Source: Planctomycetia bacterium
GTDB taxonomy: Bacteria > Planctomycetota > Planctomycetia > Pirellulales > UBA1268
DNA: 38,746 bases
Direction: 5' to 3'
Assembly (NCBI GenBank): GCA_021414115.1
Contig: JAIOPD010000048.1
Location: forward strand, 1 to 38,746
Positions 21,956 to 31,054 of this stretch are shown piece by piece (within the stretch, counting starts at the first letter, position 1; the number at the start of each line of letters is the position of its first letter). The notes under the pieces were generated by a model. That model searched no databases and had not been told where the DNA came from. It saw nothing but the letters and a program-made list of their open reading frames with translations. The position numbers and the translations under genes are program-made.

Positions 21956-23041
21956 TCAGCGCGGAAGTGGTGGACGAACGGCACGCTTTCGCCCTGACTT
22001 CGCCGGCAACTCGGGGCACGATTCGGCGACGAGTCGCGTCATCGTGTTGAGCGACACGCCGAGCAACGCCGCCGCCTTTCCCCGATGGCCCTTCGTAAAA
22101 TCGAGGGCCTGTCGGACGGCCAACCGCCGAAGCTGCTCGAGGTTGAACATCGGGACCTTTGGCTCCGCGAGATCCGGCGGATTTCCGGCGGCCGGGACCG
22201 GTGCCGCTGCGGAGCCGAACACCTCGGCCAGGACCGTGTCGATGCGGTCGTCGAAGACGTAGAGCCGCTGCACCGTCTGGGCGAGCTGCCGCACGTTGCC
22301 AGGCCAGGAGTGCCGCATGAACAGCCCCAGCATCCGATCGTCGGGTTGCCACTGCTGCCTGCCATACTGACGGGCGAAGTGGGCCGAGAAATGCTCGAGA
22401 AACCGCGGGATGTCTTCCTGTCGGGAGCGGAGCGGGGGGACCTTGAGGTGGATCGTGTTCAGGCGGTAAAAGAGATCCTCGCGGAAGTCCCCTTCGGCCA
22501 CCTCCGCCTCGAGATCCCTGTTGGTCGCCGCGATGACCTGCACGTCGATTGGGTGCGTCTCGCTGGAGCCGACAGGCGTGACTTCCCACCGCTGCAGAAC
22601 CCGGAGCAACTTCGGCTGCAGGTCGATCGGGAGTTCGCCTATTTCATCGAGAAAAATGATGCCTCCCTCGGCCGCACGGAAGGCGCCTCGCGAGGCCCCA
22701 AAAGCGTTGGTGAACGCCCCTTTCTCGTGGCCGAAGAGCTGGCTCTCGGCGAGATCAGCGACGAGCCCGCCGCAGTTGATCGCCACGAACGGCTTGTCGC
22801 AGCGTGGCCCTGCGGCATGGATGGCGCGGGCCACCTCCTCCTTGCCGCAGCCGGTTTCACCGGTGATAAGCACCGAGCAATCGAACGTCGCCACCCGGGC
22901 GATGTTCTCCTCGAGCCTCCGAACCGCATCGGAGACTCCTTGGAGACGAGGCCAACTCCTGTCCGCCCGACCGCCAAGGCGACCCTGACGACAAAAGGGG
23001 GATGGGAGCGATTTCTGCTCGAGCTGCTGCGTATCCATCAT
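21956..23041 (-). CDS. Orphan sigma-54-dependent transcriptional activator
   Basis: A 361-residue bacterial enhancer-binding protein without a receiver or other sensory domain; only about 35 residues precede the AAA+ domain. Walker A GETGCGKE is at 61-68. The sigma-54-contacting loop reads GAFTNA (108-113) instead of GAFTGA. Walker B is IIFLDE at about 128-133. RxDLFYRLN and WPGNVRQL (246-253) follow. A Fis-type HTH lies near 320-345 (GHRGKAAALLGVSLNTMTRLV). It hydrolyses ATP to open sigma-54 holoenzyme at its target promoters. With no regulatory domain, control is presumably by expression or by a partner protein. Convergent to the PEP-CTERM gene, which has a sigma-54 promoter, it is the obvious candidate regulator. 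Confidence 0.9.
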   Translation of the reverse strand: MMDTQQLEQKSLPSPFCRQGRLGGRADRSWPRLQGVSDAVRRLEENIARVATFDCSVLITGETGCGKEEVARAIHAAGPRCDKPFVAINCGGLVADLAESQLFGHEKGAFTNAFGASRGAFRAAEGGIIFLDEIGELPIDLQPKLLRVLQRWEVTPVGSSETHPIDVQVIAATNRDLEAEVAEGDFREDLFYRLNTIHLKVPPLRSRQEDIPRFLEHFSAHFARQYGRQQWQPDDRMLGLFMRHSWPGNVRQLAQTVQRLYVFDDRIDTVLAEVFGSAAAPVPAAGNPPDLAEPKVPMFNLEQLRRLAVRQALDFTKGHRGKAAALLGVSLNTMTRLVAESCPELPAKSGRKRAVRPPLPR

Positions 23042-23279
23042 CTCGCCGACGACCCGCGGGCATCAGTGGCTGAGTCCCCCCAGTCCGGATTGGAAGGTGG
23101 TCCGGATCGTAACCGCTTTCACCAGAAATGCGAATCGATTTCCCCTTTTTTGCGACTCGGAGTGCGGAGGTCGCTTTCTCGCGCCTCCAGCGTGAGAGGC
23201 CGGCCCCCCCGGTAAAGGAGCCCGAAGCCTATGATGAGACTCTTCGTGGTCCGGCCGGGGCCGACACGCGAGACCCCTC

Positions 23280-24464
23280 ATGCTCCTTGTACCGTCGCCT
23301 CCGCAGCACCGCCGCACGAATCGCCACGTCAGTGTGGGTGATGTGCTCGTGCGCTATGGCCTGCCCTTGATCGCGTTGTCGCTTCTCGGATTCACGCTCT
23401 GGTACGTGCGGCACACACGCTTCGTCACGAGGGAGACTCTTCCGCCGATCATGCCGGCGACGAGCCCGTTCTCGAACACGCTGGCTGCGTCGGGAATCGT
23501 CGAGGCGCAGGGCGACAACATCTTCATCGGCACTCCGATGAACGGAATCGTCGTCGAGGTGTTCGTTCGCCAGGGCGACGACGTCGGCCTGGGAGATCCG
23601 CTCTTTCGGCTCGATGACCGCGAGTTCCGGAGCGAACTGGCCCAGGCACGGGCCTCGCTCTTGCGGTCCCGTGCGGAACTCGTCCGCCAGGAGGCCGAGC
23701 CCCGCAAGGAAAAACTACCGGCCGCCCTTGCCGAGGTGAGCGCGGCGAAGGCCAGCCTGGATTCAGCGGCCGATGTCGCGCGACGTGCCGAGCAGACGTT
23801 CGCCAGCAAGAGCACGACCGAGGCGGAACTCATCGAGAAACGCGACCTCCTGAAGACCGCGAAGGCCAAATACGACAAGGCGGAGGCGGATTACAAACTG
23901 CTCGCCGCCGGTTCCTGGGAATATGACCGTGACGTCACGAAGGTGCAGATCACGGAGGCCGAGGCGGCAGTTGCGAAGATCGAGACCGACATCGAGCGGC
24001 TGACCGTTCGGGCCTTGGTGCAGGGCAAGGTGCTCCAGACAGACGTGCACCCCGGGGAGTTCGTGAGCAACGCCCAGGGAAAGACACTCGTGACGCTGGG
24101 CAACGTGGACCGGCTGCACGTTCGGGTTGACATCGATGAATACGACATCTCCCGCTTCCGGGAGGATGCCGCGGCCTATGCGGTGCCCCGGGGAAATCTC
24201 CAGCAACGATATCCGCTGCAGTTCGTTCGGGTGGAGCCGTTCGTCGTCCCCAAGAAATCGCTGACGGGCGACAACACCGAGCGTGTCGACACCCGTGTCC
24301 TCCAGGTGATCTACGAGTTCGACCCTCGTGGCCGGCCGCGGCTGTTCGTCGGGCAGCAGGTCGAGGTCTTCATCGAGGCCCTCACCGAAAATCAACAGGA
24401 ACCCGACGCCTCTTCGCAGGCAGACGCCGACCTTCGCCGGAAGGACACTGCGGACTTCAGGTGA
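23280..24464 (+). CDS. HlyD-type membrane-fusion (periplasmic adaptor) protein
   Basis: A 394-residue adaptor of the HlyD/DevB type. A transmembrane helix lies near residues 25-42 (LIALSLLGFTLWYV). A first lipoyl half follows (ASGIVEAQGDNIFIGTPMNGIVVEVFVRQGDDVGLGDPLFRLD), then a coiled-coil hairpin at about 115-215, a second lipoyl half (TVRALVQGKVLQTDVHPGEFV) and a beta-barrel end. Such proteins link an inner-membrane ABC or RND pump to an outer-membrane channel. No pump or TolC-like gene is adjacent, so the partners must be elsewhere. The ATG at 23280 lacks a clear ribosome site; a GTG in the VSVGDVLVRY segment is an alternative start. Confidence 0.85.
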   Translation: MLLVPSPPQHRRTNRHVSVGDVLVRYGLPLIALSLLGFTLWYVRHTRFVTRETLPPIMPATSPFSNTLAASGIVEAQGDNIFIGTPMNGIVVEVFVRQGDDVGLGDPLFRLDDREFRSELAQARASLLRSRAELVRQEAEPRKEKLPAALAEVSAAKASLDSAADVARRAEQTFASKSTTEAELIEKRDLLKTAKAKYDKAEADYKLLAAGSWEYDRDVTKVQITEAEAAVAKIETDIERLTVRALVQGKVLQTDVHPGEFVSNAQGKTLVTLGNVDRLHVRVDIDEYDISRFREDAAAYAVPRGNLQQRYPLQFVRVEPFVVPKKSLTGDNTERVDTRVLQVIYEFDPRGRPRLFVGQQVEVFIEALTENQQEPDASSQADADLRRKDTADFR

Positions 24465-24636
24465 GGCGGACGGCTCGCCGACAAATGTTTCAAGGAAGGG
24501 GCCCCGCACAACCGTTCCCATCATGAGAGTCGACGTTGGCCCGCCGACCATCCCGCACGATTTCAGGGGGAATGCGGGGCCTGCGTGAGGCGGGTCGGGC
24601 GTAATGATCGGGGGGCGACTCATCGGAGTCACATGC

Positions 24637-25335
24637 ATGCTCTACAGTTCAACCTATCGCATCGCCTTCGCCCACTATCCAAAGACGGCCGGCACGTCGA
24701 TCAGCGAGTGGTTCAGGCAGGCGTTCCCCGACGCAATTCCGGTCAGTCGGCGCAACCCGCACTGCTGCGTGCGGAAGTCGCTCGCCCGGCTCTCCACCCG
24801 GTGGATGATGGCGCGATGGCGGCAAGCGTCGCTCGCAATGCTGCCCTTCGCCAACCACTCAGCGGGCCATCGGAAGCCGAATCCGGTCGATGACATTCGT
24901 ATCGTGGGCGTGGTCCGGCCGCCGTTCCAGATGCTGGTGTCGCTGTACGAGTATTGGCGGCGGCTCGACACCTGCCCGGATCCCGGCAACCCATGGATGT
25001 CGGCAGCTCGCGAGCGGCCGTTCCGCGAGTTTCTCCGCCTGGCCGTCCGCGGCGCCAGGGCGATGCCGTACGAGCATTTTTTCGACGTTGGCGGGCCGGC
25101 CTGGCCACGGACAAGACTCGTGCAGTTCGATCAGTTAGAGCGTGGCCTGCAGGAGGTGCTCGACGGGTTCGGGCTCGATGTGCCCGTCGCCCTTCCCTCC
25201 TCCAACCGCGCACCAAGCCGCGGTCGCCCTCTCGCCGACTACGAGGCGGAGGCGGGCCCCTTGCTTGCCGAGGTCAGGCGTCGCTTCCGCTGGTATGACG
25301 ACAACCGCGACGTGTTCGCGGGTGCCTACGCGTAG
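24637..25335 (+). CDS. Sulfotransferase-family protein
   Basis: A 232-residue soluble protein with the PAPS-binding loop YPKTAGTSIS near residue 15 and the second cofactor motif VRPPFQMLVSLYEYW at about residue 92, as in sulfotransferases that modify carbohydrates or proteins. ATG 24637 was chosen because GGAG lies 8 nt before it and the PAPS loop falls close to the N-terminus, as is usual. The upstream spacer holds GGCCCCGC/GCGGGGCC arms (24498-24505/24574-24581). A sulfated surface polymer is a plausible target in planctomycetes, but nothing nearby identifies it. Confidence 0.75.
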   Translation: MLYSSTYRIAFAHYPKTAGTSISEWFRQAFPDAIPVSRRNPHCCVRKSLARLSTRWMMARWRQASLAMLPFANHSAGHRKPNPVDDIRIVGVVRPPFQMLVSLYEYWRRLDTCPDPGNPWMSAARERPFREFLRLAVRGARAMPYEHFFDVGGPAWPRTRLVQFDQLERGLQEVLDGFGLDVPVALPSSNRAPSRGRPLADYEAEAGPLLAEVRRRFRWYDDNRDVFAGAYA

Positions 25336-25390
25336 AAACACCGTCTTCCTCCGTTCTCCGCGAGCCGGCGCTCGCCGAGACGGAGGTGGG

Positions 25391-25730
25391 GTCGTACCGA
25401 TCGTGCCCGGCAGCCCAGAAGCCAGCGCGAGCATCGCGCGGATCTTCGACGACGAGAATCCGACGCCGCCGACATCGGTGCACAAGCCCCTTACGGCGCG
25501 GCAGAAGGAACTGCTGACAGGCTGGGTGGCCGTAGGCGCTGGCCATCGATCCGTCCAACTGTCTGCTTGCCTCGCAGAACCCGCGTCGTCTGGAGGCCGA
25601 GTTCGTCCGCGACAACGCCCTCGTAATCGGCCTGGCGGCCCACCCTTCCCTGGATTCGATCGAATGTGCGATCTGGACCCAGGTCGCCCGCGTTCTCCTC
25701 AACACCCAGGAGGTCATCACGCGGTATTGA
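25391..25730 (+). pseudogene. PSCyt1-DUF1553 protein, mostly deleted
   Basis: Two fragments of one planctomycete gene type remain. 25391 to about 25545 encodes VPGSPEASASIARIF...PPTSVHKPLTARQKELLTGWV, which matches the end of the planctomycete cytochrome c (PSCyt1) domain. About 25566-25730, in another frame, encodes QNPRRLEAEFVRDNALVIG and WTQVARVLLNTQEVITRY with a stop, which matches the DUF1553 C-terminus. Intact members are around 800-1,100 residues, so the central DUF1549 and most of DUF1553 are gone. A second deletion after VIG seems likely. It precedes a similarly decayed DUF1501 gene, the usual partner. Confidence 0.75.
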
Positions 25731-25771
25731 TCCGCCGCGTGACGCCGCTCCTTTCACGAGTGGCACCCACC

Positions 25772-26430
25772 ATGCACCACCTCGATCCATTCGCCAGCGG
25801 CCGCCGCAGCTTCATCACTGGAAGCCGGCCCTCAAGGCACTCGATGGCCAGCCCTTTCCCGAGTCGTTCACGAAGGGGCAGCAGCTCGCGCAGTTGCACA
25901 ACGCGGTGCTCGAGGCGCGGGATTCGTTCGTCGGTTTCCGGAAGCATGGGGCTTCGGGGATCGAGATCAGCGACCTGTTTCCCCACATCGCCCGGCAGGC
26001 CGACCGGCTGTGCGTGCTCCCCGGCCGGTTTCAGGGGATCCTCTTCCAGTCGAAGGGAGACGCCGTCCACTACATCGGCAATCCCGAGGACGTCTGCCAG
26101 AGCACCCAGCGGCAGGTGGTCGACGAAGTTCGCCGGCTGAACGGCTTTCTCGGCGAGGAGCAAAACGACCCCGACATCGCGACCCGCATCGCGCAGTACG
26201 AAATAGCCTTCTGCATGCAGGCCAGTGTCCCGGAACTCACCGACTTCAGCGGCGAGACCCGTGAGACCCTCGATCTCTACGGCGTCAAGGAACCCGGAGA
26301 AGGCTCGTTCGCGTCAAACTGCCTCCTCGCCACCGTGCTGGCGCTGCTCGGGATCGACCACCACCGTCTGACCACCACGTTTCAGGGACTCGACGTGCGG
26401 CTCACCGGCATCGCCGGGAAGGTGGTCTAG
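25772..26430 (+). pseudogene. DUF1501-family protein with internal deletions
   Basis: ATG 25772 begins MHHLDPFASGRRSFI, like the Tat-type start of DUF1501 (sulfatase-like) proteins. The frame then changes and resumes with HWKPALKALDGQPFP, FRKHGASGIEISDLFPHIA and RLCVL, then skips to ARIAQYEIAFCMQASVPELTDF, ETLDLYGV and SFASNCLLA, and finally jumps to LALLGIDHHRLT and GLDVRLTGIAGKVV. The order matches the family, but large parts between these blocks are missing, including the segment usually containing WDAH and GRDHN. At least three deletions are implied. Intact proteins are about 450-490 residues. Confidence 0.75.
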
Positions 26431-26506
26431 GGCATCCTCGCGTAATCCGCAGCGGTCCCTGAAAAAAGTGTCCTGCCGCGTGACGCTGCCGACCGGCTGC
26501 GGCAAG

Positions 26507-26536
26507 TTGTCTTCTTGGCAGCGCGACTCCTATGAA
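26507..26536 (+). promoter_or_regulatory. Possible sigma-70-type promoter
   Basis: TTGTCT (26507-26512) and TATGAA (26531-26536) with an 18-bp spacer resemble -35 and -10 boxes, about 70 bp before ATG 26605 of the surface-protein gene. The match is moderate and chance occurrence is possible. Confidence 0.25.
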
Positions 26537-26604
26537 TAACCCGCAGGGCAGCGTCCATTCACGAAGTCATGGCATTCGGACGCCGGCGCGGAGCCCGTCA
26601 TGCC

Positions 26605-29600
26605 ATGAGCGTTTTCGACACCCTGTTCCCGCCGCAGTCCCGAGCCCGGCGGCACACCTCGCGAGCCAGCCGCGGCCGCCACTCGAGTTGGTCGCGGCGA
26701 CCGCGAAATCGCCTGGCGACCCTCGCGGATGGTGAGTCGCTCGAGCGCCGCGAACTCCTCGCGGTCGACATCGTGAGAACGAGCGCGAACCTGCGGTTCA
26801 GCGTCGATCTCAAACCGAACGAGTTGGCGTACGGCGAATATCAGGCATTCGAGGTCACCAACGACGGCTCGCTGCTCACCGACGTGTGGGTCCGGGCGAC
26901 GAACTTCAGCCCGACCCAAAGGGTGCAGTTGGGGCCTGGAGAGGACGGTCTCTTCTCTCTCGGGGATCTCGGTCCCGGCGCGGCAAATGCCGAAACTGCG
27001 TTCATCTACATGGTGTCGGAGACGATCACGGATCCCGTGGCGATCGACCTGCAGCCCTTCACGGTCGAGGTCTGGCAGGGGATTCCGGGAGCCGGCGGAT
27101 CGACCCTGCTGACGTCGCTGAACGACCAGTTCGAGTGGGTTGGCGAGGCGAACAAGGAAAACTCGTCGAGTGTCACGACCTCGGTCACGGTCGGCTACGA
27201 ATACGGGGGGGCTGCGACGGCCGTGCCGGTCGTTGGCGGCACGATGACGATGACCGTGACCGGCGACGTGAAGAACAAGCCCGACCGGATTCTCTTCTCT
27301 CCCGCGACCACGCTCGACTGGCCGGCCGATGCGTTCGTGCTGGAGCAGGCCGTCATCACCTACTCGAAGGATCCGCAACTGCCGCCTGACATCATCTTCG
27401 AGAAGCCGATCCCTCCGGCATCGACGCCAAAGGATTTCACGGCCGTGTACACCTTCCAGATCGCGGCGACGACGCCCACGCCGACGCCTGTCACGCCGAT
27501 GCAGTACACGGCCAACGGCATCCAGGATCCGACCAACCGGAAGTTCGAACACTCGCCCCTGCTCGAAGGCATTGCCGACATTCCAGCGGCCGTGGAGGCG
27601 ACCGCCCTGGTCATCACGAAGAGCGGCACAACCACCGCGGTAGCCGGTTCGGCCACGGTCTCGAGTTACACGATCACCGTGACGAGCACCGGCGAGTTCG
27701 CATCGCAGGGCGTGACGGTCACCGACACGTGGCCGGCCGGATTCACGAAGCTACCGATCGTGCCGCCGCCAGGCACGTCGATCACCGGTGAGACAGCCAC
27801 TGGCTTCATCTGGAACATCGGCACGCTGGCGGCCGGCACGTCGAAGTCACTGACCGTGAGTTTCACCGTGCCCGCCACGACGACTCCGGGCCCTTACGTC
27901 AACACGGCCGTCGTCACCAGCACGACACCCAATCCAAACCCGAACACGGCGACCGCCACCACGACAGTCGTCAACGCGCCGCTCACGATCACGAAGGGGC
28001 CGAACGTGACCGTGGTGGCCGGCACGAGTGCGGTGCAGGGCTACTCGATCGTGGTCACCAATACGAGCGGCTTCACCGCCGAGGGTGTGACGGTAGTGGA
28101 TGCGTGGCCCTCGGCGCTGGCCCGGCAGTCCATCACTCCCCCGGGCACGACGACCATCACCGCCTCGACCCCGACCGGCTTCACGTGGAACATCGGCACG
28201 ATGACGCCGGGGCAGTCGTACACGCTGACGGTGAACTACACGGTGCCCAAGGCGACGGCGGTGGGGGCCTACACGAACACGGCCACGCTCTCGAGCACGA
28301 CGACCGATCCGGGGCCTCTCACCTCGTCCGCCATCACCACGGTGGTGGCCGTCGATCTCGCGATCACGAAGGTCGGCGACTCGGCCACGGTGACGGTCGG
28401 CACGAGCGGCCACTGGTACCGGATCACCGTCACAAACACGAACACGCTATTCGCCGCTGAGAACGTGACGGTGGTCGACACCTGGCCCGCGGAGTTCCCG
28501 AAGTCGCCCATCGTTCCGCCAGCTGGCACGTCGATCACCGGTGAGACGGCGACCGGGTTCACCTGGAACATCAACACGCTCCTCCCCGGAGCCACCGTCC
28601 AGTTGCAGGTGGGCTTCTCGGTGCCGCTCGGCACGCCGCTCAAGAGCTACACCAACACTGCGGTCGTCAGCAGCACCACCCAGGATCCGGGCGAAAAGAC
28701 CGCCATCGCCACGACGCTCGTCGATCCAGCGACCACCCCTGGCCTGATCGTTTCCAGTGACGACGGCTGCAACCGGGCCTTCGTCCAGCTGATGTCCGCC
28801 ACGGGAGCACCACTCGGCGCGGAACTGCGGCCCTACGGGAACGTGTGTGGCGGGATCCGCACCACCGCCGCCGACATCAACGGCGACGGTGTCGACGAGC
28901 TGATCGTGGCGCCGGGCCGCGGCATCGCCGGACCGGTCAAGGCGTACACGCTCAACGGCGTTCCGCTGCCGGCCTATACGTTCTATCCCTACGGACCGAA
29001 TTACCGCGGGGGCATCGAACTGGCCGCCGCCGACGTCAACAACAATGGCCGCAAGGACATCATCACGGGCATGTCGCTCGGCATCGGTACGGTGAACGTC
29101 TACACCGTCATCGGCGGCGTCAGCCTCTACCGCACGTTCCGCGGGACGCCGGCGGGCTACGCCGGCGGCGTGCGGATCGCCGCGGCCGACTTCGGCACTT
29201 ACGACAACGGCGTGCTCGTGAGCCCCGCGCTCGACGGCAAGGCGGAAGTCGTCGTCGGCCCCAACGCGGGCACACAGGCGCGGGTGGCCGTCTACGACAT
29301 GTCGCCGCTCACGCCCGTCGTCGCCCGCACGATCCTTCCCTTCGGCCCTGGATACCGGGGAGGCGTCACGCTGACGACTGGCAACTACGACGGCGACGCC
29401 ACCAACGTCGCCGACATCCTCGTCGGCGCCGGGATCGGTGGCCAATCAGTCGTGAATGTCTTCAACGCTCAGACGGGCGGGCAGATCGGCGGCACACTCA
29501 CCTACTTCTCCTCGTTCGGCAAGCCGAATGCGGCGGTCAATCTGGCCGCGCTCGACCTCGACGGCGACGGGACGATCGACAACCTGTATGGCGTCCAGGG

Positions 29601-29757
29601 CTTGAGCGGCGGTGGGGGCACCACCGGCGTGCGCAGGGTGCAGTTGGGCGTGACGCCGCAGATAACGACGCTGGGAGCCTACGTCCCGCCACTGCGAATC
29701 AGGCCGATCAATCTGCAGACGTTTCAGCCGCTGAAGGTGATGCAGCGGCTGCGGTGA
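26605..29757 (+). CDS. Surface protein with DUF11 and FG-GAP-like repeats
   Basis: A large secreted protein of 1,050 residues. The N-terminal Arg-rich leader ends in ESLERRELLAVD (about residues 45-56), the planctomycete 'LExRxLLA' N-terminal motif of exported giant proteins. An adhesin-like region follows. Three DUF11-type (conserved repeat) domains lie at about 333-458, 459-578 and 579-702, each with phrases like VTVVDTWPAEF and GFTWNIGTL. A beta-propeller-like FG-GAP/VCBS region runs to the end (DINGDGVDELIVAPG, DVNNNGRKDIITG, DLDGDGTIDNLYG), with Ca2+-binding Asp/Asn loops. The role is probably adhesion or cell-surface structure. ATG 26569 is an in-frame alternative. It is tail-to-tail with a BBP7 gene only 10 bp away. 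Confidence 0.82.
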   Translation: MSVFDTLFPPQSRARRHTSRASRGRHSSWSRRPRNRLATLADGESLERRELLAVDIVRTSANLRFSVDLKPNELAYGEYQAFEVTNDGSLLTDVWVRATNFSPTQRVQLGPGEDGLFSLGDLGPGAANAETAFIYMVSETITDPVAIDLQPFTVEVWQGIPGAGGSTLLTSLNDQFEWVGEANKENSSSVTTSVTVGYEYGGAATAVPVVGGTMTMTVTGDVKNKPDRILFSPATTLDWPADAFVLEQAVITYSKDPQLPPDIIFEKPIPPASTPKDFTAVYTFQIAATTPTPTPVTPMQYTANGIQDPTNRKFEHSPLLEGIADIPAAVEATALVITKSGTTTAVAGSATVSSYTITVTSTGEFASQGVTVTDTWPAGFTKLPIVPPPGTSITGETATGFIWNIGTLAAGTSKSLTVSFTVPATTTPGPYVNTAVVTSTTPNPNPNTATATTTVVNAPLTITKGPNVTVVAGTSAVQGYSIVVTNTSGFTAEGVTVVDAWPSALARQSITPPGTTTITASTPTGFTWNIGTMTPGQSYTLTVNYTVPKATAVGAYTNTATLSSTTTDPGPLTSSAITTVVAVDLAITKVGDSATVTVGTSGHWYRITVTNTNTLFAAENVTVVDTWPAEFPKSPIVPPAGTSITGETATGFTWNINTLLPGATVQLQVGFSVPLGTPLKSYTNTAVVSSTTQDPGEKTAIATTLVDPATTPGLIVSSDDGCNRAFVQLMSATGAPLGAELRPYGNVCGGIRTTAADINGDGVDELIVAPGRGIAGPVKAYTLNGVPLPAYTFYPYGPNYRGGIELAAADVNNNGRKDIITGMSLGIGTVNVYTVIGGVSLYRTFRGTPAGYAGGVRIAAADFGTYDNGVLVSPALDGKAEVVVGPNAGTQARVAVYDMSPLTPVVARTILPFGPGYRGGVTLTTGNYDGDATNVADILVGAGIGGQSVVNVFNAQTGGQIGGTLTYFSSFGKPNAAVNLAALDLDGDGTIDNLYGVQGLSGGGGTTGVRRVQLGVTPQITTLGAYVPPLRIRPINLQTFQPLKVMQRLR

Positions 29758-29767
29758 TGCCCATCGG

Positions 29768-30898
29768 CTACCAGCGGGCCTCGAGACCGAGGTTCGCACC
29801 GTGGAGGAACATCCCGCCGGACGGGTCGAGCCGCCCGCCCGCGGCCTCGTCGAGCGTGAAGTCGAACTGGTTGGGGGCCAGCGCCACTCCCGAGATCCAA
29901 ACCGTGTTGTAGCCGGCGCGGATGCCCCAGACGTCGGTCAGCCGGTAGACGAGCGAGAGGTTGATGTCGCCGATGAAGCCCACCTCGCTGCCAGTGGCGG
30001 ATCGGATGCGATCAAGGGGGGCACCCGAGGACGTGACGAGCGGAGACTGGATTTCCTTTTGAGCGTTGCCGAGTAGGCCGGCTTTCGCCCAGCCTTCGAC
30101 CGCCCAGTTCCGCCAGGTCATCCGTCCCCGGGTGCCGAGCTGTCCGCCGAACATGTTGTTGCGGCTCCGTACGCGGTAGGCGACACGGTCGGCGCAGTCG
30201 GGGTCGCCGGCGCAGGCGTCGATGGCGATTGAAGACTGCTCCTCGACGCCCACGTAGCGGAAGCCCGCCAGCCAGTCGACGGTGAGCCACCCGCCGCACC
30301 GGTCTCGCCAGTCCGTCGCGGTACTGAACACGTTGGCCTCGGCACTGTTGACGAGCGAACTGTATTTCACGGTGGCGGCATCCGCCTCCGACGTGAACAC
30401 GCCGCCCAGCGGTTCGGGCAGTTGCAGAAAGTCACCCGCCGGCGAGGCCACGGTCCGGGATGCCGATTGGCCATACACGCCGAAGTAGCCGATCTCCCAG
30501 CCACCGGCGTCGGGATTCCGCTGCCCGTAGAACGACCGCACGCCCTCGCTGAACGGAAACTGGAGGTCCGAGGCCGAGAGCAGTGGCGTCTCATCACCGA
30601 CGGTGACGAGGAGCGGCCGGTGGCCGGCCTGATTGTCGCGGCCCCAGAAGAGTGCGTCGGTGAGCGCGTAGGCCGTCCATGCCGGAAACGGCACCGCATT
30701 GCGGAAGGCCACGTCCGTGATCGATGCGGCATCGCTCAGGTCGGCAAACGCCGGCATGGCCGGCAGCGGTTCCGCCCGGACGGCTACCGCGGAAGGCGTG
30801 AGCGCGATCACGGCCACGATCAACCAGCCGAGAGCCGGACCAGGCACATAGCAACCGGAACCCGGCTGCCTCAGCCGACTCGATCGATGACCTCTCAT
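29768..30898 (-). CDS. BBP7-family outer-membrane beta-barrel protein
   Basis: A 376-residue paralogue of the barrel at 7698-8882. A signal peptide (WLIVAVIALTPSAVAVRA) is followed by the family pattern WTAYALTDALFWGRDNQ, WLTVDWLAGFRYVGVEEQSS, VYRLTDVWGIRAGYNTVW and the typical ending FLHGANLGLEARW. ATG 30898 follows GGAAGGGGG, a strong ribosome site. It is predicted to sit in the outer membrane as a pore or surface barrel; the family's molecular function is not established. It is convergent with the DUF11/FG-GAP surface protein, mirroring the pairing at 6271-8882. Confidence 0.82.
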   Translation of the reverse strand: MRGHRSSRLRQPGSGCYVPGPALGWLIVAVIALTPSAVAVRAEPLPAMPAFADLSDAASITDVAFRNAVPFPAWTAYALTDALFWGRDNQAGHRPLLVTVGDETPLLSASDLQFPFSEGVRSFYGQRNPDAGGWEIGYFGVYGQSASRTVASPAGDFLQLPEPLGGVFTSEADAATVKYSSLVNSAEANVFSTATDWRDRCGGWLTVDWLAGFRYVGVEEQSSIAIDACAGDPDCADRVAYRVRSRNNMFGGQLGTRGRMTWRNWAVEGWAKAGLLGNAQKEIQSPLVTSSGAPLDRIRSATGSEVGFIGDINLSLVYRLTDVWGIRAGYNTVWISGVALAPNQFDFTLDEAAGGRLDPSGGMFLHGANLGLEARW

Positions 30899-31034
30899 AA
30901 TGCCAGCCCCCTTCCGTGCATCACCCAGCACCCCTCCTGGTGGGGGTATTCCCTGCAGGGAGATCGGTGGCCACGGCACCGGGCATGAGCAGGCACCGCC
31001 GGGTTCCATCTGCGGCGACGGGGCAAGATCTGCG

Positions 31035-31054
31035 GCCGCCGGGACCCCGGCGGC
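31035..31054 (-). terminator. Hairpin directly after the MFS gene
   Basis: GCCGCCGGG pairs perfectly with CCCGGCGGC. The stem starts at the base following the minus-strand stop codon of the MFS gene, the last gene of the operon. It is GC-only and lacks a U-tract. It probably marks the operon end or protects the 3' end. Confidence 0.5.

Noticed and set aside
23280-24464. Complete efflux system
   Set aside because: Only the adaptor is present; no ABC, RND or outer-membrane channel gene flanks it.
24523-24588. 21-codon frame between the adaptor and the sulfotransferase
   Set aside because: Too short, with no ribosome site or recognisable feature.
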